A model generated the notes under the pieces. It saw only the letters and a list, made by a program, of their open reading frames with translations. It ran no database searches and had not been told where the DNA came from. Position numbers and translations under genes: made by a program. Below, one piece after another: positions 48,752-60,450 of a DNA stretch of 64,000 nucleotides; position 1 is the first letter of the stretch, and every line of letters begins with the position of its first letter. The stretch comes from Chaenocephalus aceratus (taxonomy: Eukaryota > Chordata > Actinopteri > Perciformes > Channichthyidae), in contig CM043788.1 in assembly GCA_023974075.1 (NCBI GenBank), forward strand, positions 19,243,928 through 19,307,927. Direction: 5' to 3'.

Positions 48752-50117
48752 GTGAGTAAAGCATACATTTTCACCAGACTCCTTAAATGTAGCGATTATA
48801 GACTGCTAAACAATCAGCCGTATGGTAAAAATGTATTAATTGAATTAACATTTAAAGTAGGTGGCTGACCAGATGGAGGAGTCTGTATCCATTTAAGTGA
48901 AATGTACCAAAGAGAATGGCCACACTGCCTACATATATGCATTGTACATGAGATTAACAACCTATGGAAAAGCTGCTGTTAATACGTCAAATATGTCATC
49001 ACAACAACCATCGTCCAATGGTATGACTTATAAGTTGGCACATTTACAGTGACCATGTTAATGTTGTATTTATAGAGCTCACTTCCTAGATACTCAAATT
49101 AGTTCAACCTTGTGCCTCACTAGGGATATTTTTGGCTTTTTTAAGTTTAAATCTTTTTGATCATTATGGCTTTGTTAATGTGTACAAGTTCAGCGCCTGC
49201 TCGAAAGATGCTTGTGGGCAACCAGACAACAAAAATTAAACAAAAATGCATTGGTCATATTGTTATTCTAAACATCAGTATTGGCTGATACATTTGCAAC
49301 TGGGTGCTTCCCTACTATTTCACGTTAAAAAAATAAAAATGGCATGGCCTCAATAAAGAAGAAACCCCATTGAATATGTATGTTCCAGGTTTCACATACC
49401 TCAGTTAGGCTACTTTAGGCGCTGTTGTTCTTTGGAGCACGCGTACCAAGTAAAGAGTTTTTTCAAACACGATCCCTATTACACAGTTGTGATAGCCTTA
49501 TATAGAAGTAATGAATATATAAATACATTTTTACAAATAAATCTAAGGTGCAGAGCTCTAAAAATACATAACAAGGTTAGAGTGCAGATTGGAAGCTGTG
49601 TGTTGTAATTATGGAAAGGGAACTACAAAGAATTAAAAGGTTTTTATTGATTTTCTTTCTTTTTGTTGTTGTGTCTGACTACGTCTTGCTCAAAGAGAAT
49701 TCTCCTTCTCAAATCTTATGTCATATTCAAATTGTGAAAATCGCATTAATATTCAGCCATGTCAGTTAATAATTTTTTAAGACAAGACTACTCAACGCTA
49801 TCTGTACTCCAAACCGTGAAAACAGCCATTCCTCTCTATGAGTGTCACTCGTGTTTCCACCTTCTGTTTTCAACGACAAGTCACATGCAAACAGGCTGGG
49901 GATCAAGTTAAGGATGAAGAAAACAACTCTTGAATTGTCTGTCGGTTCCTTTCCATAATTGTGTAGGTTTAAAATATCAATCCTAAAAATGTTTTTCATT
50001 TGACACAATCATGAGAAATAGGGTCCATATTGAAGCCCTATCATCAGTCATTTGATGTCAATGATGTGGTTTGGAGTATTCTGCTGTTATACTAGATGTT
50101 GGTTGATTTTTCTGCAG
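48752..50117 (+). other. b4galt6: b4galt6 intron 2
   Basis: AT-rich intron. I see no repeat or gene that I can support. Confidence 0.6.
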
Positions 50118-50231
50118 ACTATCCTGATGGCAGCAACTCCAGTGAATACCTGGTGCAGCCGACCACGTACCTCCCTGAGAACTTCACCTACGCCCAGAAC
50201 CTGCCATGTCCAGAGCGATTACCTTCTATGA
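50118..50231 (+). CDS. b4galt6: b4galt6 exon 3: stem region
   Basis: It follows TTTCTGCAG and ends before GTGAGT. It encodes DYPDGSNSSEYLVQPTTYLP then ENFTYAQNLPCPERLPSM, with sequons NSS and NFT. Confidence 0.95.
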   Translation, partial: TILMAATPVNTWCSRPRTSLRTSPTPRTCHVQSDYLL

Positions 50232-51303
<1,072 letters not shown>

Positions 51304-51428
51304 AGGGCCTTATTGAAGTAAACATGACAGAGATCCCCATGGAGGAGATAGAACTGAGGTCCTCCAAGTATTTTGACATTGAGTTTGGAGGCCACTGGAA
51401 ACCAAAAGACTGCAGACCTCGCTGGAAG
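51304..51428 (+). CDS. b4galt6: b4galt6 exon 4
   Basis: It follows CTCTCTCCACAG, only 13 bases after a (CA)163 tract, and ends before GTAGGC. It encodes GLIEVNMTEIPMEEIELRSS then KYFDIEFGGHWKPKDCRPRW and K. An alternative AG two bases downstream would break the frame to exon 5. Confidence 0.93.
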
Positions 51429-51583
51429 GTAGGCCTTTTAGAAGTGTATAAATAATATATGTCCTTCAAACTTTTTTTAAACCAGTGATGCAAATGGATT
51501 CCTCTAGGGGAAAAACAACAAGAAAGCAGATGAATTTAGTCGAAGGTTGGCTCTTATTTCTTACTCTAATATTTTCCTTTTAG

Positions 51584-51700
51584 GTGGCCATCCTGATTCC
51601 GTTTAGAAACCGTCACGAGCATCTCCCCATCCTCTTCCAACATCTTATCCCCATGCTGCAGAGACAGCGGCTGCAGTTTGCCTTCTACGTCATCGAACAG
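51584..51700 (+). CDS. b4galt6: b4galt6 exon 5: start of the catalytic domain
   Basis: It follows CTTTTAG and ends before GTGTGT. It encodes [20 protein letters not shown] then [19 protein letters not shown], the nucleotide-sugar-binding start of the catalytic domain. Confidence 0.96.
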
Positions 51701-51789
51701 GTGTGTGGCCCGCACTGCATGCTGCTGTATGAACACGTTGTGCATTACAAGACAGCTTTATTAATGTGTACTCAACTCATGGCGTGTAG

Positions 51790-51977
51790 AGTGGCAGCCA
51801 GCCCTTCAACAGAGCCATGCTGTTTAACGTGGGATTCCTGGAGGCCATGAAGGACTTGGACTGGGACTGCTTGATCTTCCATGACGTCGACCACATCCCT
51901 GAGAATGACCGAAACTACTACGGCTGCGGTCAGATGCCACGCCACTTTGCTGCCAAGCTGGACAAATACATGTACAT
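51790..51977 (+). CDS. b4galt6: b4galt6 exon 6: DVDH metal-binding motif
   Basis: It follows GCGTGTAG after an 89-bp intron and ends before GTGAGT. It encodes [16 protein letters not shown] and later [20 protein letters not shown] then [23 protein letters not shown] is the Mn-binding motif of beta-1,4-galactosyltransferases. Confidence 0.96.
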
Positions 51978-52144
51978 GTGAGTGTGTCATCAGATATCTT
52001 TTAAGAACATAAACTGTTTGTCCTGCTTAAGTTAAGTATTGATTTCCTTTGGTGGCAATGACCAATAGATTTCAAAGTGTTTGGACAGGCTATGAACTAT
52101 ACAGATCATGTTGATTTTAACACTTTGTTTGTTTTTGTTTCCAG

Positions 52145-52267
52145 TCTTCCATATAGCGAGTTCTTTGGTGGTGTCAGTGGACTCACTGTGGAGCAGTTTC
52201 GGAAGATTAATGGCTTTCCCAATGCATTCTGGGGCTGGGGAGGAGAGGATGACGACTTGTGGAACAG
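52145..52267 (+). CDS. b4galt6: b4galt6 exon 7: acceptor-binding WGWGGEDDD motif
   Basis: It follows TTTCCAG and ends before GTTAGT. It encodes LPYSEFFGGVSGLTVEQFRK then INGFPNAFWGWGGEDDDLWN and R (split). The next intron is 5.7 kb and full of transposons. Confidence 0.96.
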
Positions 52268-54056
52268 GTTAGTCTACAAACAAGGTTTTTACAAAGTAAT
52301 GAGAGCCCTTCATTTAGTTACTCAGCAGTGCTTGTGTTCTCGTTCGGTCATCGGACTGCTTTTCTCTTCTGTGCTTTTCACATAAAGAGAAACACAACGG
52401 TGATCTGTAATAAGGGGTGTATTGAGACAGAAAACATACAGCATGCAGAGACCTACCTTAAGTCCGTTAGTGTGGATTTTGATGCGCTAACCAAAGTCCG
52501 GCCAAGCATACAGTTTTTGTTAGAACCCCAAATCTATGATGACATGATGCGTGGCACTAAAACACTCCCCTCGGTCCTCAGGAAAGCTTAGATGTTAAGA
52601 CTTTCCTTCCAGACGTTTGATAGATAATCGAAACTCGGTATCGCTCACATTACACACACACAGGCAACCATCGTCGTAGGATGACAAATACCTTGCGGAC
52701 CAAGAGGCTAATTGTTTTAGCATCTTCCATCTACATTTATCAAACTAAATGATCTGCAAAGGATCCTCCCCCCAAAATACAAATATGAACCTGAAAATGA
52801 GCTGAATATGTTCTCTTGCCTTAGAAGGTGGCACCATGTTTCCTAGAACATACTTTAAAGGTATAACGTATTTACTCCGTAATTATGGTTGCCATTTTAA
52901 GCATTAATCAACCTTAAGCCAAGAAAAGAGCTGTAAGCTGTTTTGCCATGGTTGAGACAATTGGAAGTCTTGTGATGCAGCTTCATCAATCCTCTCTTTC
53001 TAAATAATATTAGGAGAAATATTAGAAAGATGTTTTCAGCAGTGTGTGTGCAGCATCTTTGGTGCAGGACCATAGCAAAAATGTGGTTCACTTATGATAC
53101 ACTTCTGGTGTTCTTCTTTTCTTTTGAAAGTACAACAGCAGACCCTGACACAGGCTCCCTGTGGTGTCCATGGTTACTACTGAAGGTATCTGCACAGTAC
53201 CATAGTTAACCTAGTGTAGATATCTCCAGAGGAGTAGATGATACCTTTTTAGATACCAGTTGTAATGTATTCACCCATATAGGCAACATGAATGTCTTTG
53301 TGGTAAAAGACCTGGACCTGTGTTTATCAAGCGTCTCTCTTCCCAGTAATCCTGCTGAGAGTTCAACTGGGACTTCTGACAGCTGAGAGGGGTTGGAGCT
53401 GCTGCTATGATATTCATCTGCTCCCCAAACCTTCCAGTTTGAATTTGATGTTTTTACCACTTCAGTAATGTCTGATACTGAGTAGTTGTATGTCCTGGTC
53501 TGATATTGTTGGATGTGCTATGGTTGTGGTCATTACCACTGTTCTCATATACCATTGCCCCATAGAATGGTGCAATAATGATGTGTTTTTGTAGGTTGAC
53601 CCGGAAGTGAGCATCGCGGGGGGAAAAAGGGATTTTAGAATATTGCAGCAAAAGATCTGTGGCATACATTTGTTTAGCTGGATAATCTCTACATATTAAA
53701 CACCACTTTTATGATTTTGGAAGCATAATGCAATCGGCAGAGGTAAAAAGCTAACGTTAGGATATGGTATGGTGGAAACTAACAAATAATAATAAAATGG
53801 TGGGTAAACCTTTCCATTATACCGAGATGAAGAGTCTTGAAGTAAACAGTCTTTTAGGGAGTTTATTCTTGCAAGAAGGTAAATCGTTACAGATTGTCAA
53901 GCAGTCTGCAGCGGAGTACACAAGTCAGGAGGTCTGCAGAGGGTCTTATATTCACATGTTCACACCAAGAATAGAAGAGGAGGTGCTAAGACGGAACAAA
54001 AAAGATAAACATACCATATATACGATTCTTTTAAACACAAATAATTAGCCGCTTTC

Positions 54057-54485
54057 AATTCAATTCAAAACCTTTATTTATCCAGGTAAAATCCCATTGA
54101 GATCAATGATCTCTTTTTCAAGGGAGACCTGCAGCAGTAGGTTCCACAAGAAGACATAAAAACATAAACAACAAAAGGACATCATACAGCAAAATGTACA
54201 GGGATTACAATTTACATATTTAACCACATGTACAGGTACCAACAGCATCTGATTGTGTAGCATCCAACCGAGCTTTAAAAACATGTAGTGGTACTAGCTT
54301 GGTAATTTTCCATTCTTTTTGCAGACTGTTCCAAGTTAGTGGAGCTGCACATCTACAAGCTTTCTTCCCTAAGACAGTCCTAGCACTTGGCACATTTAAT
54401 AAAACCACAGCATGCGATCTCAGGCAATAAGTACTTTCAATTTGCAGAGAGATCAGGGAGCAGATATAAGATGGTAGTTTATCCA
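54057..54485 (-). mobile_element. LINE 3' end fragment inserted in MITE copy 1
   Basis: On the minus strand it encodes the last part of a non-LTR reverse transcriptase ORF (LPSYICSLISLQIESTYCLR, then SARTVLGKKACRCAAPLTWN). It ends in a 3' UTR with GATCTCAATGGGATTTTACC. A related fragment is at 58290-58786. Confidence 0.65.
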
Positions 54486-54537
54486 CACCAAGTACTTTGC
54501 CGTACTTAGTTCCCAGCACTTAGTTCCCAGCACTTAG

Positions 54538-54951
54538 TGTGAAGAAAACTTCTGTGCAGCAATGCAGAACCAATGTTCAGGAAAGGATGGAAGCTGGGAA
54601 GTCTTTAGTCAAACACTGTTATTTATTGAGAGAGAATACGGCCGGAGAGTTCACAAGGTATATTCACAACTTTCATTATGAGATCCCAAGCAAGCTCTGA
54701 AGACAAAGGGACAGGAACATCTATACAGCAGAAAAGGAGGGAACTAAGAGCCCGCCTTTTCTCTAATTAGTACCAGACATTTGGAACAAAAGCACCTCTG
54801 TTTTGCAACTCCTCATGTGCCCCAAAACCCCTCACCCACAGGAAAGGCAAAAAACCTTTTGACCCGTGTCTTCCTGAGAAGTTACACAGGAACATGAAAG
54901 AAAGACTGAGAATCTCTAAATACACAGATCGGATTAAAATATTCTTTGACA
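54538..54951 (-). repeat. Solo LTR (414 bp) inserted in MITE copy 1
   Basis: It begins TGTGAAG and ends TTTGACA. It is flanked by the 5-bp CTTAG on both sides (54533-54537 and 54952-54956). An AATAAA on the minus strand (near 54630) suggests minus orientation. No internal retroviral sequence is present. Confidence 0.7.
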
Positions 54952-55385
54952 CTTAGTACTTTTTTCTCTCCAGGAAAGTACCTGCTCTCTAGCAGGGACT
55001 GAAAAGGGGGGGAAAGTTCTCATGAACTAAGTTCTCTTTTTGGTGTGAACGCAAAATCCCAGGAACTATCGGAACTAAAAGGGAAAAGTACGGGGAAAAG
55101 TACTCAAGTGTGAAAGCGCCTATCGTGTCTACACTCCATAAAAGGACAAGACCATTAACCTTAGAATAGCTCTAACATTATTAACGACTCATTTAGGTTA
55201 GGACATTTTACTGCTACCTGTCGATCATTGTTAGAAATGACTTGCTCCCTCAACATGATACCATTTTCCATTACACTCCACACTTCTGATCATATTACAT
55301 ATTGATCACAAATATAGAAGTTATATACATTTTATCATACAAGTTTCTACCTTCATCAGCATTACAATTTCAAAAGGATTCAATA

Positions 55386-55960
55386 GCCGCTTTCACACCA
55401 AGTACTTTGCCCTACTTAGTTCCCAGCACTTAGTTCCCCCATGGAACTAAAGAGCAGATCGCGTTCACACCGGAATAAGTCCCTGAGGGAAGATTACGCA
55501 AATGAAGCCACTGACGTCACTTCGTCTTCTTCTGCTTTGGGTTTACTGGCAGGCCGCAAACAACTTCACAGCGTATACTGCCACCCGAAGTCCCCGGCCG
55601 GAAGTCCCCGGAGTTGGGGACTAGCTTCTACTGAAGCCTTCCGAGTAAATCACCAGAACGCCGACACCTCCTCATCTCCACCGCTCCCTGTTTTTTTTTG
55701 TGTTGCCATAAGTTAGTCTCTCTCCGTTGGTGCGCTGGGCTAATGCTAATAATGCTAATACCAGCAAATACAATGGCGGCTTCACAAAACTTTTCAGAGT
55801 TTTACGAGGCGTGGTTTGCAATTCGTCCAGCCAATCAGAAATTGGAACTTTTTTCTCCCCAGGAAAGTACCTCATGAACTAAGTTCTCTTTTTGGTGCGA
55901 ACGCAAAATCCCAGGAACTATCGGAACTAAAAGGGAAAAGTACTCCGGTGTGAAAGCGCC
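55386..55960. mobile_element. MITE (copy 2), uninterrupted
   Basis: It starts GCCGCTTTCACACCAAGTAC and ends GTACTCCGGTGTGAAAGCGC plus C. It is flanked by TA on both sides. Inside, GTACTTAGTTCC and GGAACTAAAAGGG words are inverted. No coding sequence is seen. Confidence 0.75.
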
Positions 55961-56119
55961 TAATGTAAAACATCACAGTGTATGATAGAAGAAAAAATAC
56001 ATATGCAGTCACTGGGATATATGGGCAAGCTAATCTAAATGTAATAAAACAAAAGAATAAAATAAAACAAAACAAAAGGTATTTATGCAAATGTTTCATC
56101 ATCAGAGTCAGATCTGGAG

Positions 56120-56498
56120 TCAGAGGATGAGGAGAAGGGTGTAGGGAGACTTCAAAATGTCAGCTTCAGTCTTCAGAGGTTGATCGGCTAACATAGTGTT
56201 TGATACTGATTTGTCAATAGCTTTCATAACAAGTCCTCTAACACAGGGAATAATGCAACATCCACACAGAGCCAAAAGGCCTATGGCAGTGATTAGATAG
56301 GTGAGACTAGCTATAATCACCGCTTTTCATTTACCAAACATGCCATCAAACCAGCCTGTGAGTGAAGTGTCTACCTAGTGAAGCTGGTCGAGAACCTCGG
56401 CAGAACGGTCCTCTCTTCTCGAGAACCGTTTTCTCGAGGTAGAGGCCGAAGGGAGACCCTCCGGGTGATCAGTCCCCGTCTTCCTTTGGTTCCTGACG
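56120..56498 (-). pseudogene. Retroviral-type envelope transmembrane-subunit tail, broken
   Basis: On the minus strand, a frame with two internal stops (one TAG near 56375 and one TGA near 56327) leads into a hydrophobic membrane span. That span is followed by a Cys-rich motif, CGCCIIPCVRGL, and a short cytoplasmic tail. This arrangement is typical of the C-terminus of gamma/epsilon-type retroviral envelope proteins. The ectodomain that would carry the fusion machinery is missing, and the stops make the fragment non-functional. Confidence 0.6.
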
Positions 56499-56863
56499 GT
56501 CTTTCAAAGGATCCTGTTCGTTGAGACAAACTAACAAATAATAATAAAATGGTGAGGAAACATTTCCATTATACTGAAATGAAGATTCTTGAAGTAAACA
56601 GTCTTTTAAGGAGTTTATTCTTGCAAGAAGGTAAATCGTTACAGATTGTCAAGCAGTCTGCAGCGGAGTACAAGAGTCAGGAGGTCTGCAGAGGGTCTTA
56701 TATTCACATGTTCACACCAAGAATAGAAGAGGAGGTGCTAAGACTGAACAAAAAAGATAAACATACACATAAACATTAAACACACCTGCTAGCAAATGGA
56801 GAAACGTCATTTCTACACTGCACGAAAGGACAAGACCATTAACCTTAGAATAGCTCTAAAGGT

Positions 56864-57505
56864 CCTTACACACCAAGCCAATTTTCGGCGTCGATAGATG
56901 TCGGGCCGTCGATGAGGGTCGTGTCGCCCTACTCAGATTGGTGTGTACTGCACAGTCGTGTCTTTTCTGCCGTGCCAACACCTTCCGCCGCCAATTCGAC
57001 TCGAATTTGAATCGGAAGGCCGTTGGCCAAAGAAATCACTCTGATTGGCTGTTGAGCTAGCGAATCCGTGCATGAGAAGCGAAACGAAAGTGAGAGACCC
57101 AAACAAACTATTAAGAAGGCAAATCTGAGATTTCATTTAACTCCAGCTCTCGACACAGGTTCGGGAAAGCCCCATGAGCTTCTCGCTGTAGAGTGAAAAT
57201 GGAACGCACACGCTATTTGTTGTTTGTTTAAATCACGTAGTCTGTTCTTCTTCTCTCAGTGTATCAGGCGGTCGGTCTTCCGGTTGTTGCTTCTTTTGAA
57301 TGACGAATACACACTACCGCCGCCTGCTGGTAAGGAGAGTTATTGCCACTCACGCACGAGCAGTTCGTACGTGCAACTTGGCCGTCGACTGAAGTCTTTG
57401 CGGTTTGTTCCAGTGCGACACATGGCCAAAACGCAGGAGACGTGAGGCGACGTTCCGTCGGGACGTGTTCTTTGGTGTTCTTTGGTGTCAGTTTGATGTG
57501 TAAGG
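56864..57505. mobile_element. MITE-like element with CCTTACACA(C/T)CAA ends
   Basis: The left end is CCTTACACACCAAGCC; the right end is TTTGATGTGTAAGG. Inner GACGTTCCGTCGGGACGTG and CGTCGATAGATGTCGG words give partial inverted symmetry. The target duplication is unclear. Confidence 0.5.
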
Positions 57506-58013
57506 AGTACACGTTTAGTAGTCTCATATAATCACTTGTTTCATGAAACTTCCGACATTCACCATCAGGGTCTTTAATGACATATTTTATATCGTAGAAC
57601 CAAACTTGAAAATCTCTTAACATTGTGTTAACCACAGATCTAATTTCAGGCACAACTGCAGCATGTGTACGGCTCCTTATGGGTAGCCTACTGCAATTTC
57701 TGAAGTGCCGGAGTGGCGTTCTGGTGCTCTCCGTCAGAACTCCACCCCTGTCAGACGAGACATATACCACGTGATGACACGTTAGGCTCGTGTTGTGTTC
57801 AAGAACCCTGACCATGGCCAGGAAAAACAGGCACTCGCTTGTTTAATTATTTTGCGCTCTAGATATTCTGTCCGATATTGTAAAAAAAAAAAATATCTCC
57901 ATAAAATATTTGATTTTTATTCTCAAAATAATTTTCCGGGCCAAATATTATTGCTGGCGGGCCGCCTATTGCCGACTCATGCTGTACAGTAATTCAGCGT
58001 TGTTTCTCCTCAG

Positions 58014-58115
58014 GGTTCACTATGCTGGACTGAATGTGACTCGACCAGAGGGAGAGATCGGCAAGTACAAGTCCATTCATCACCACCACAGAGGAGAGGT
58101 GCAGTTTCTCGGGAG
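58014..58115 (+). CDS. b4galt6: b4galt6 exon 8
   Basis: It follows TTTCTCCTCAG and ends before GTAAGA. It encodes VHYAGLNVTRPEGEIGKYKS then IHHHHRGEVQFLG, including the His cluster near the third metal ligand. Confidence 0.96.
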
Positions 58116-58289
58116 GTAAGACAGATTTATGTCTCAGTCTCAAATTGACTTTAAATGAATTAATGTAAACTTAGTTTAAAGCAAATTAGCTTTGTATAGT
58201 TCGGCACTGTAAGCCTACCTAAAATTAGGCTTGTGATATTCCTTTTTTTCCTTTTTCTTATTGGCATGAAATCATTTAAAAGCTTGATG

Positions 58290-58786
58290 TTTGTTTGTTT
58301 GTAGCCTTTATTTAACCAGGTAAAATCCCATCGAGATCAACGATCTCTTTTTCAAGGGAGACCTGCAGCACGTTGGTTACACATAAAAACAACAGAAAAC
58401 AAAAAGGACATCATACAACATGATTACAGGGGTGCAAATTACAACCTATTCACAATGACAGGTATCAAATAACATTTCATCTATCCGAGCTTTAAAATGA
58501 TGCAAGGGAACCAAAATGCTCAGTTTAAAAAGAAATTGCAGAGTGTTCCAAGCTAGAAGAGCAGCGCACATAAAAGCTTTTGTACCTAAAACAGTCCTAG
58601 CACTTGTAATAAAAACACATCCTGGGATCTCAGGCAATAGCTACTTGCCACTCTCTGTGAGATCAGAGAGCAGATATAAGTTGGTAGTTTACCCAACATG
58701 GCTTTATAGATGAACATGTACCAATGACTGAGCCTCCGTACAGTTAGTGAAGGCAAACCTGCCCTGGCATACAGGGTATCACTCAT
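58290..58786 (-). mobile_element. LINE 3' end fragment in b4galt6 intron 8
   Basis: The minus-strand frames contain RRLSHWYMFIYKAMLGKLPT, YICSLISQRVASSYCLRSQD, and SARTVLGTKAFMCAALLAWN after a frameshift. The 3' UTR GATCTCGATGGGATTTTACC matches the fragment at 54057-54485. It is 5'-truncated. Confidence 0.65.
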
Positions 58787-58909
58787 TAGTAAGCGTCCCT
58801 GTTGCTCGGTCTGACATGTTCCTTAATCAACATGAACACACACACGCACACACTACTTTATTTCTGGGGTTGAAGGTCAGTCCTGCAGCCACAAATAGTG
58901 CACCTAATG

Positions 58910-59830
58910 CAGGGGTAGACATTAAGGGAGGGCCAGTGTAATTGTGTTATCACTGGCCCCACCATTGTAACCACTGGCTCAAGAGCATTCATCCAAAAGA
59001 CGACTAATAATGAAGAAAATTAACACATTTGTTGCCATAGTAATTTATGAACTACATTACTACTTGTACTGCAACATTTGAATCATCAGTTCTTCCTCAT
59101 TTTCCTCAATTGTTCATATTTGGTTTATTAAAATAATTATATTAGGAAAAAAATGTCTGCTATTATTATTATTATGAGTATATTATTATTTGTATAATGC
59201 ACTTTCTGCCTTCCTCATTAGGAGTTAGAAATGTAATGGCTATGTAATAGATTAGATTAGAACCTTCATTATCCTAAACTGCTGGGACACTTCCCTAAAG
59301 CCAATACCTCTATATGTTCTACTCTTCACTTGTCAGCATAGGTCGGCATTGATGTACAGAGCCGACAAAAGATCTTGTTTATATTGGCATCATATCAAAG
59401 CCAACTCCATCGATCAAGCCAGTGTGGCTGAAACTTTCTCTCCCTCTTCTTCTCATGCTCCCTGTCACTCTCCTTTAACTCTTCTGGTGACATTCTTTTA
59501 TTTGAAGATTGTTTTTTACCCGGCGCTTCGCCCGTTACCGTTGGTATTAAAAACATTTTGGAGAATAGTTAGGTGGCGAGAAAGTCTGTAGTGAGCTCGC
59601 TCTGCAGCAAACAGCTGTTTGCTTTTCACCCAACAACCACAGCCGCCTCACGAAACGCTATGTTGTAGCATTAATAAACGTCAAAATAGCAATACCACAG
59701 GACCTTTTTTTTTTTTTTTAAAGCAATATTTTTAGTGGCCCGAGCGGGCAAGTGGAAAGTACATTATGCTGGCCCGGGGTGTCTAAATAGTGCTTCCGGG
59801 CCAGCGGGCCATTTATAATGTCGAGCCCTG
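58910..59830. mobile_element. hAT-like MITE in b4galt6 intron 8
   Basis: It starts CAGGGGTAGACATTAAGGG and ends TATAATGTCGAGCCCTG, giving CAGGG-type inverted ends. GGGCCAGTG/CTGGCCC words lie just inside. No exact 8-bp duplication is seen and there is no coding sequence. Confidence 0.55.
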
Positions 59831-60302
59831 AAATGTGTATTCATCCACAGAATAAACTAGTTCCCAACCAGTGCACTGTTCTGTCCATTTTGAGTTGACT
59901 AAAAATTGCAATAACAGCTTTTTTTAAGAAAATAACTTTTTAGTAATGGAGACATACATATTGAAAGAAAAAGCCACATCATGGAAAAACATGGAATTTG
60001 ATTTATTAATTTCCTGAAAATCTAAGAAAAAGAGAGAACAGAATATTTTCCCATTCTGTTTCATAGAATATACAATTGAGATATTCCAAATGTTTACCTC
60101 TGTATGAAAGCTGCAGCTACTTGTCCAACTGTAGCTAATGGTAGAAAACACCAACGGGTACATAGTGTCAGTCCGAAGGCTACATGGCATGGTTTAGTTG
60201 TTAATGTACACCTTGTGTGTTGCACCTATAGTCTGCAGATGGAAGCAGCAGGAGATGCATGACAGGATGCATATTGAGATCTGTCTGCCTGTCTGTCTGT
60301 AG

Positions 60303-60450
60303 GTATAAACTGCTTAGGTATTCCAAAGAGCGGCAACACCTCGACGGCCTCAACAACCTCCACTACAGCCCCCACTTCTCCCTCAGCAGCCTCTACAAGA
60401 ACATCACAGTGGACCTGGATCCCGAGCTCGCCCCCATCTCAGACTACTGA
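60303..60450 (+). CDS. b4galt6: b4galt6 exon 9: C-terminus and stop
   Basis: It follows CTGTCTGTAG. It encodes YKLLRYSKERQHLDGLNNLH then YSPHFSLSSLYKNITVDLDP and ELAPISDY, with TGA at 60448-60450. The ending ELAPIxDY is the B4GALT6 C-terminus. Confidence 0.96.

Larger units (their letters stand above)
54048..55120. mobile_element. MITE (copy 1) with GCGCTTTCACACC-type ends, carrying two insertions
   Basis: It starts GCCGCTTTCA (flank TA) and ends GTGTGAAAGCGCC (flank TA). The same element without insertions is at 55386-55960. A LINE 3' fragment sits at about 54057-54485 and a solo LTR at 54538-54951. Confidence 0.7.
53776..56859 (-). mobile_element. Endogenous retrovirus remnant with two LTR-like repeats
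   Basis: A ~330-bp repeat beginning AAACTAACAAATAATAATAA occurs at 53776-54047, resuming at 55123-55175, and again at 56528-56859, in the same orientation. Between them on the minus strand is the C-terminal part of a retroviral-type envelope protein. Gag, pol and the envelope surface unit are missing, so a large internal deletion has occurred. Two MITEs are inserted in the left part. Calling the repeats LTRs is inference from their position around the envelope fragment. Confidence 0.55.
52268..58013 (+). other. b4galt6: b4galt6 intron 7 (5.7 kb), rich in transposons
   Basis: The first 1.5 kb is without recognisable features. From 53776 to 57505 it is made of an endogenous retrovirus remnant, MITEs, a LINE fragment and a solo LTR. 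The last 500 bases have no clear feature. Confidence 0.7.
58116..60302 (+). other. b4galt6: b4galt6 intron 8
   Basis: It contains a LINE 3' fragment and a hAT-like MITE, listed separately. The remaining ~900 bases show nothing recognisable. A CTGTCTGTCTGTAG repeat forms the acceptor. Confidence 0.6.

Noticed and set aside
51304..51306. Alternative exon 4 acceptor two bases downstream (AG at 51304-51305)
   Set aside because: Using it would shift the reading frame of exon 4 relative to exon 5 and lose the conserved residues after the junction.
57264..57815. 183-residue minus-strand open frame
   Set aside because: It overlaps a MITE and intron sequence, shows no domain and has no splice or synteny support.
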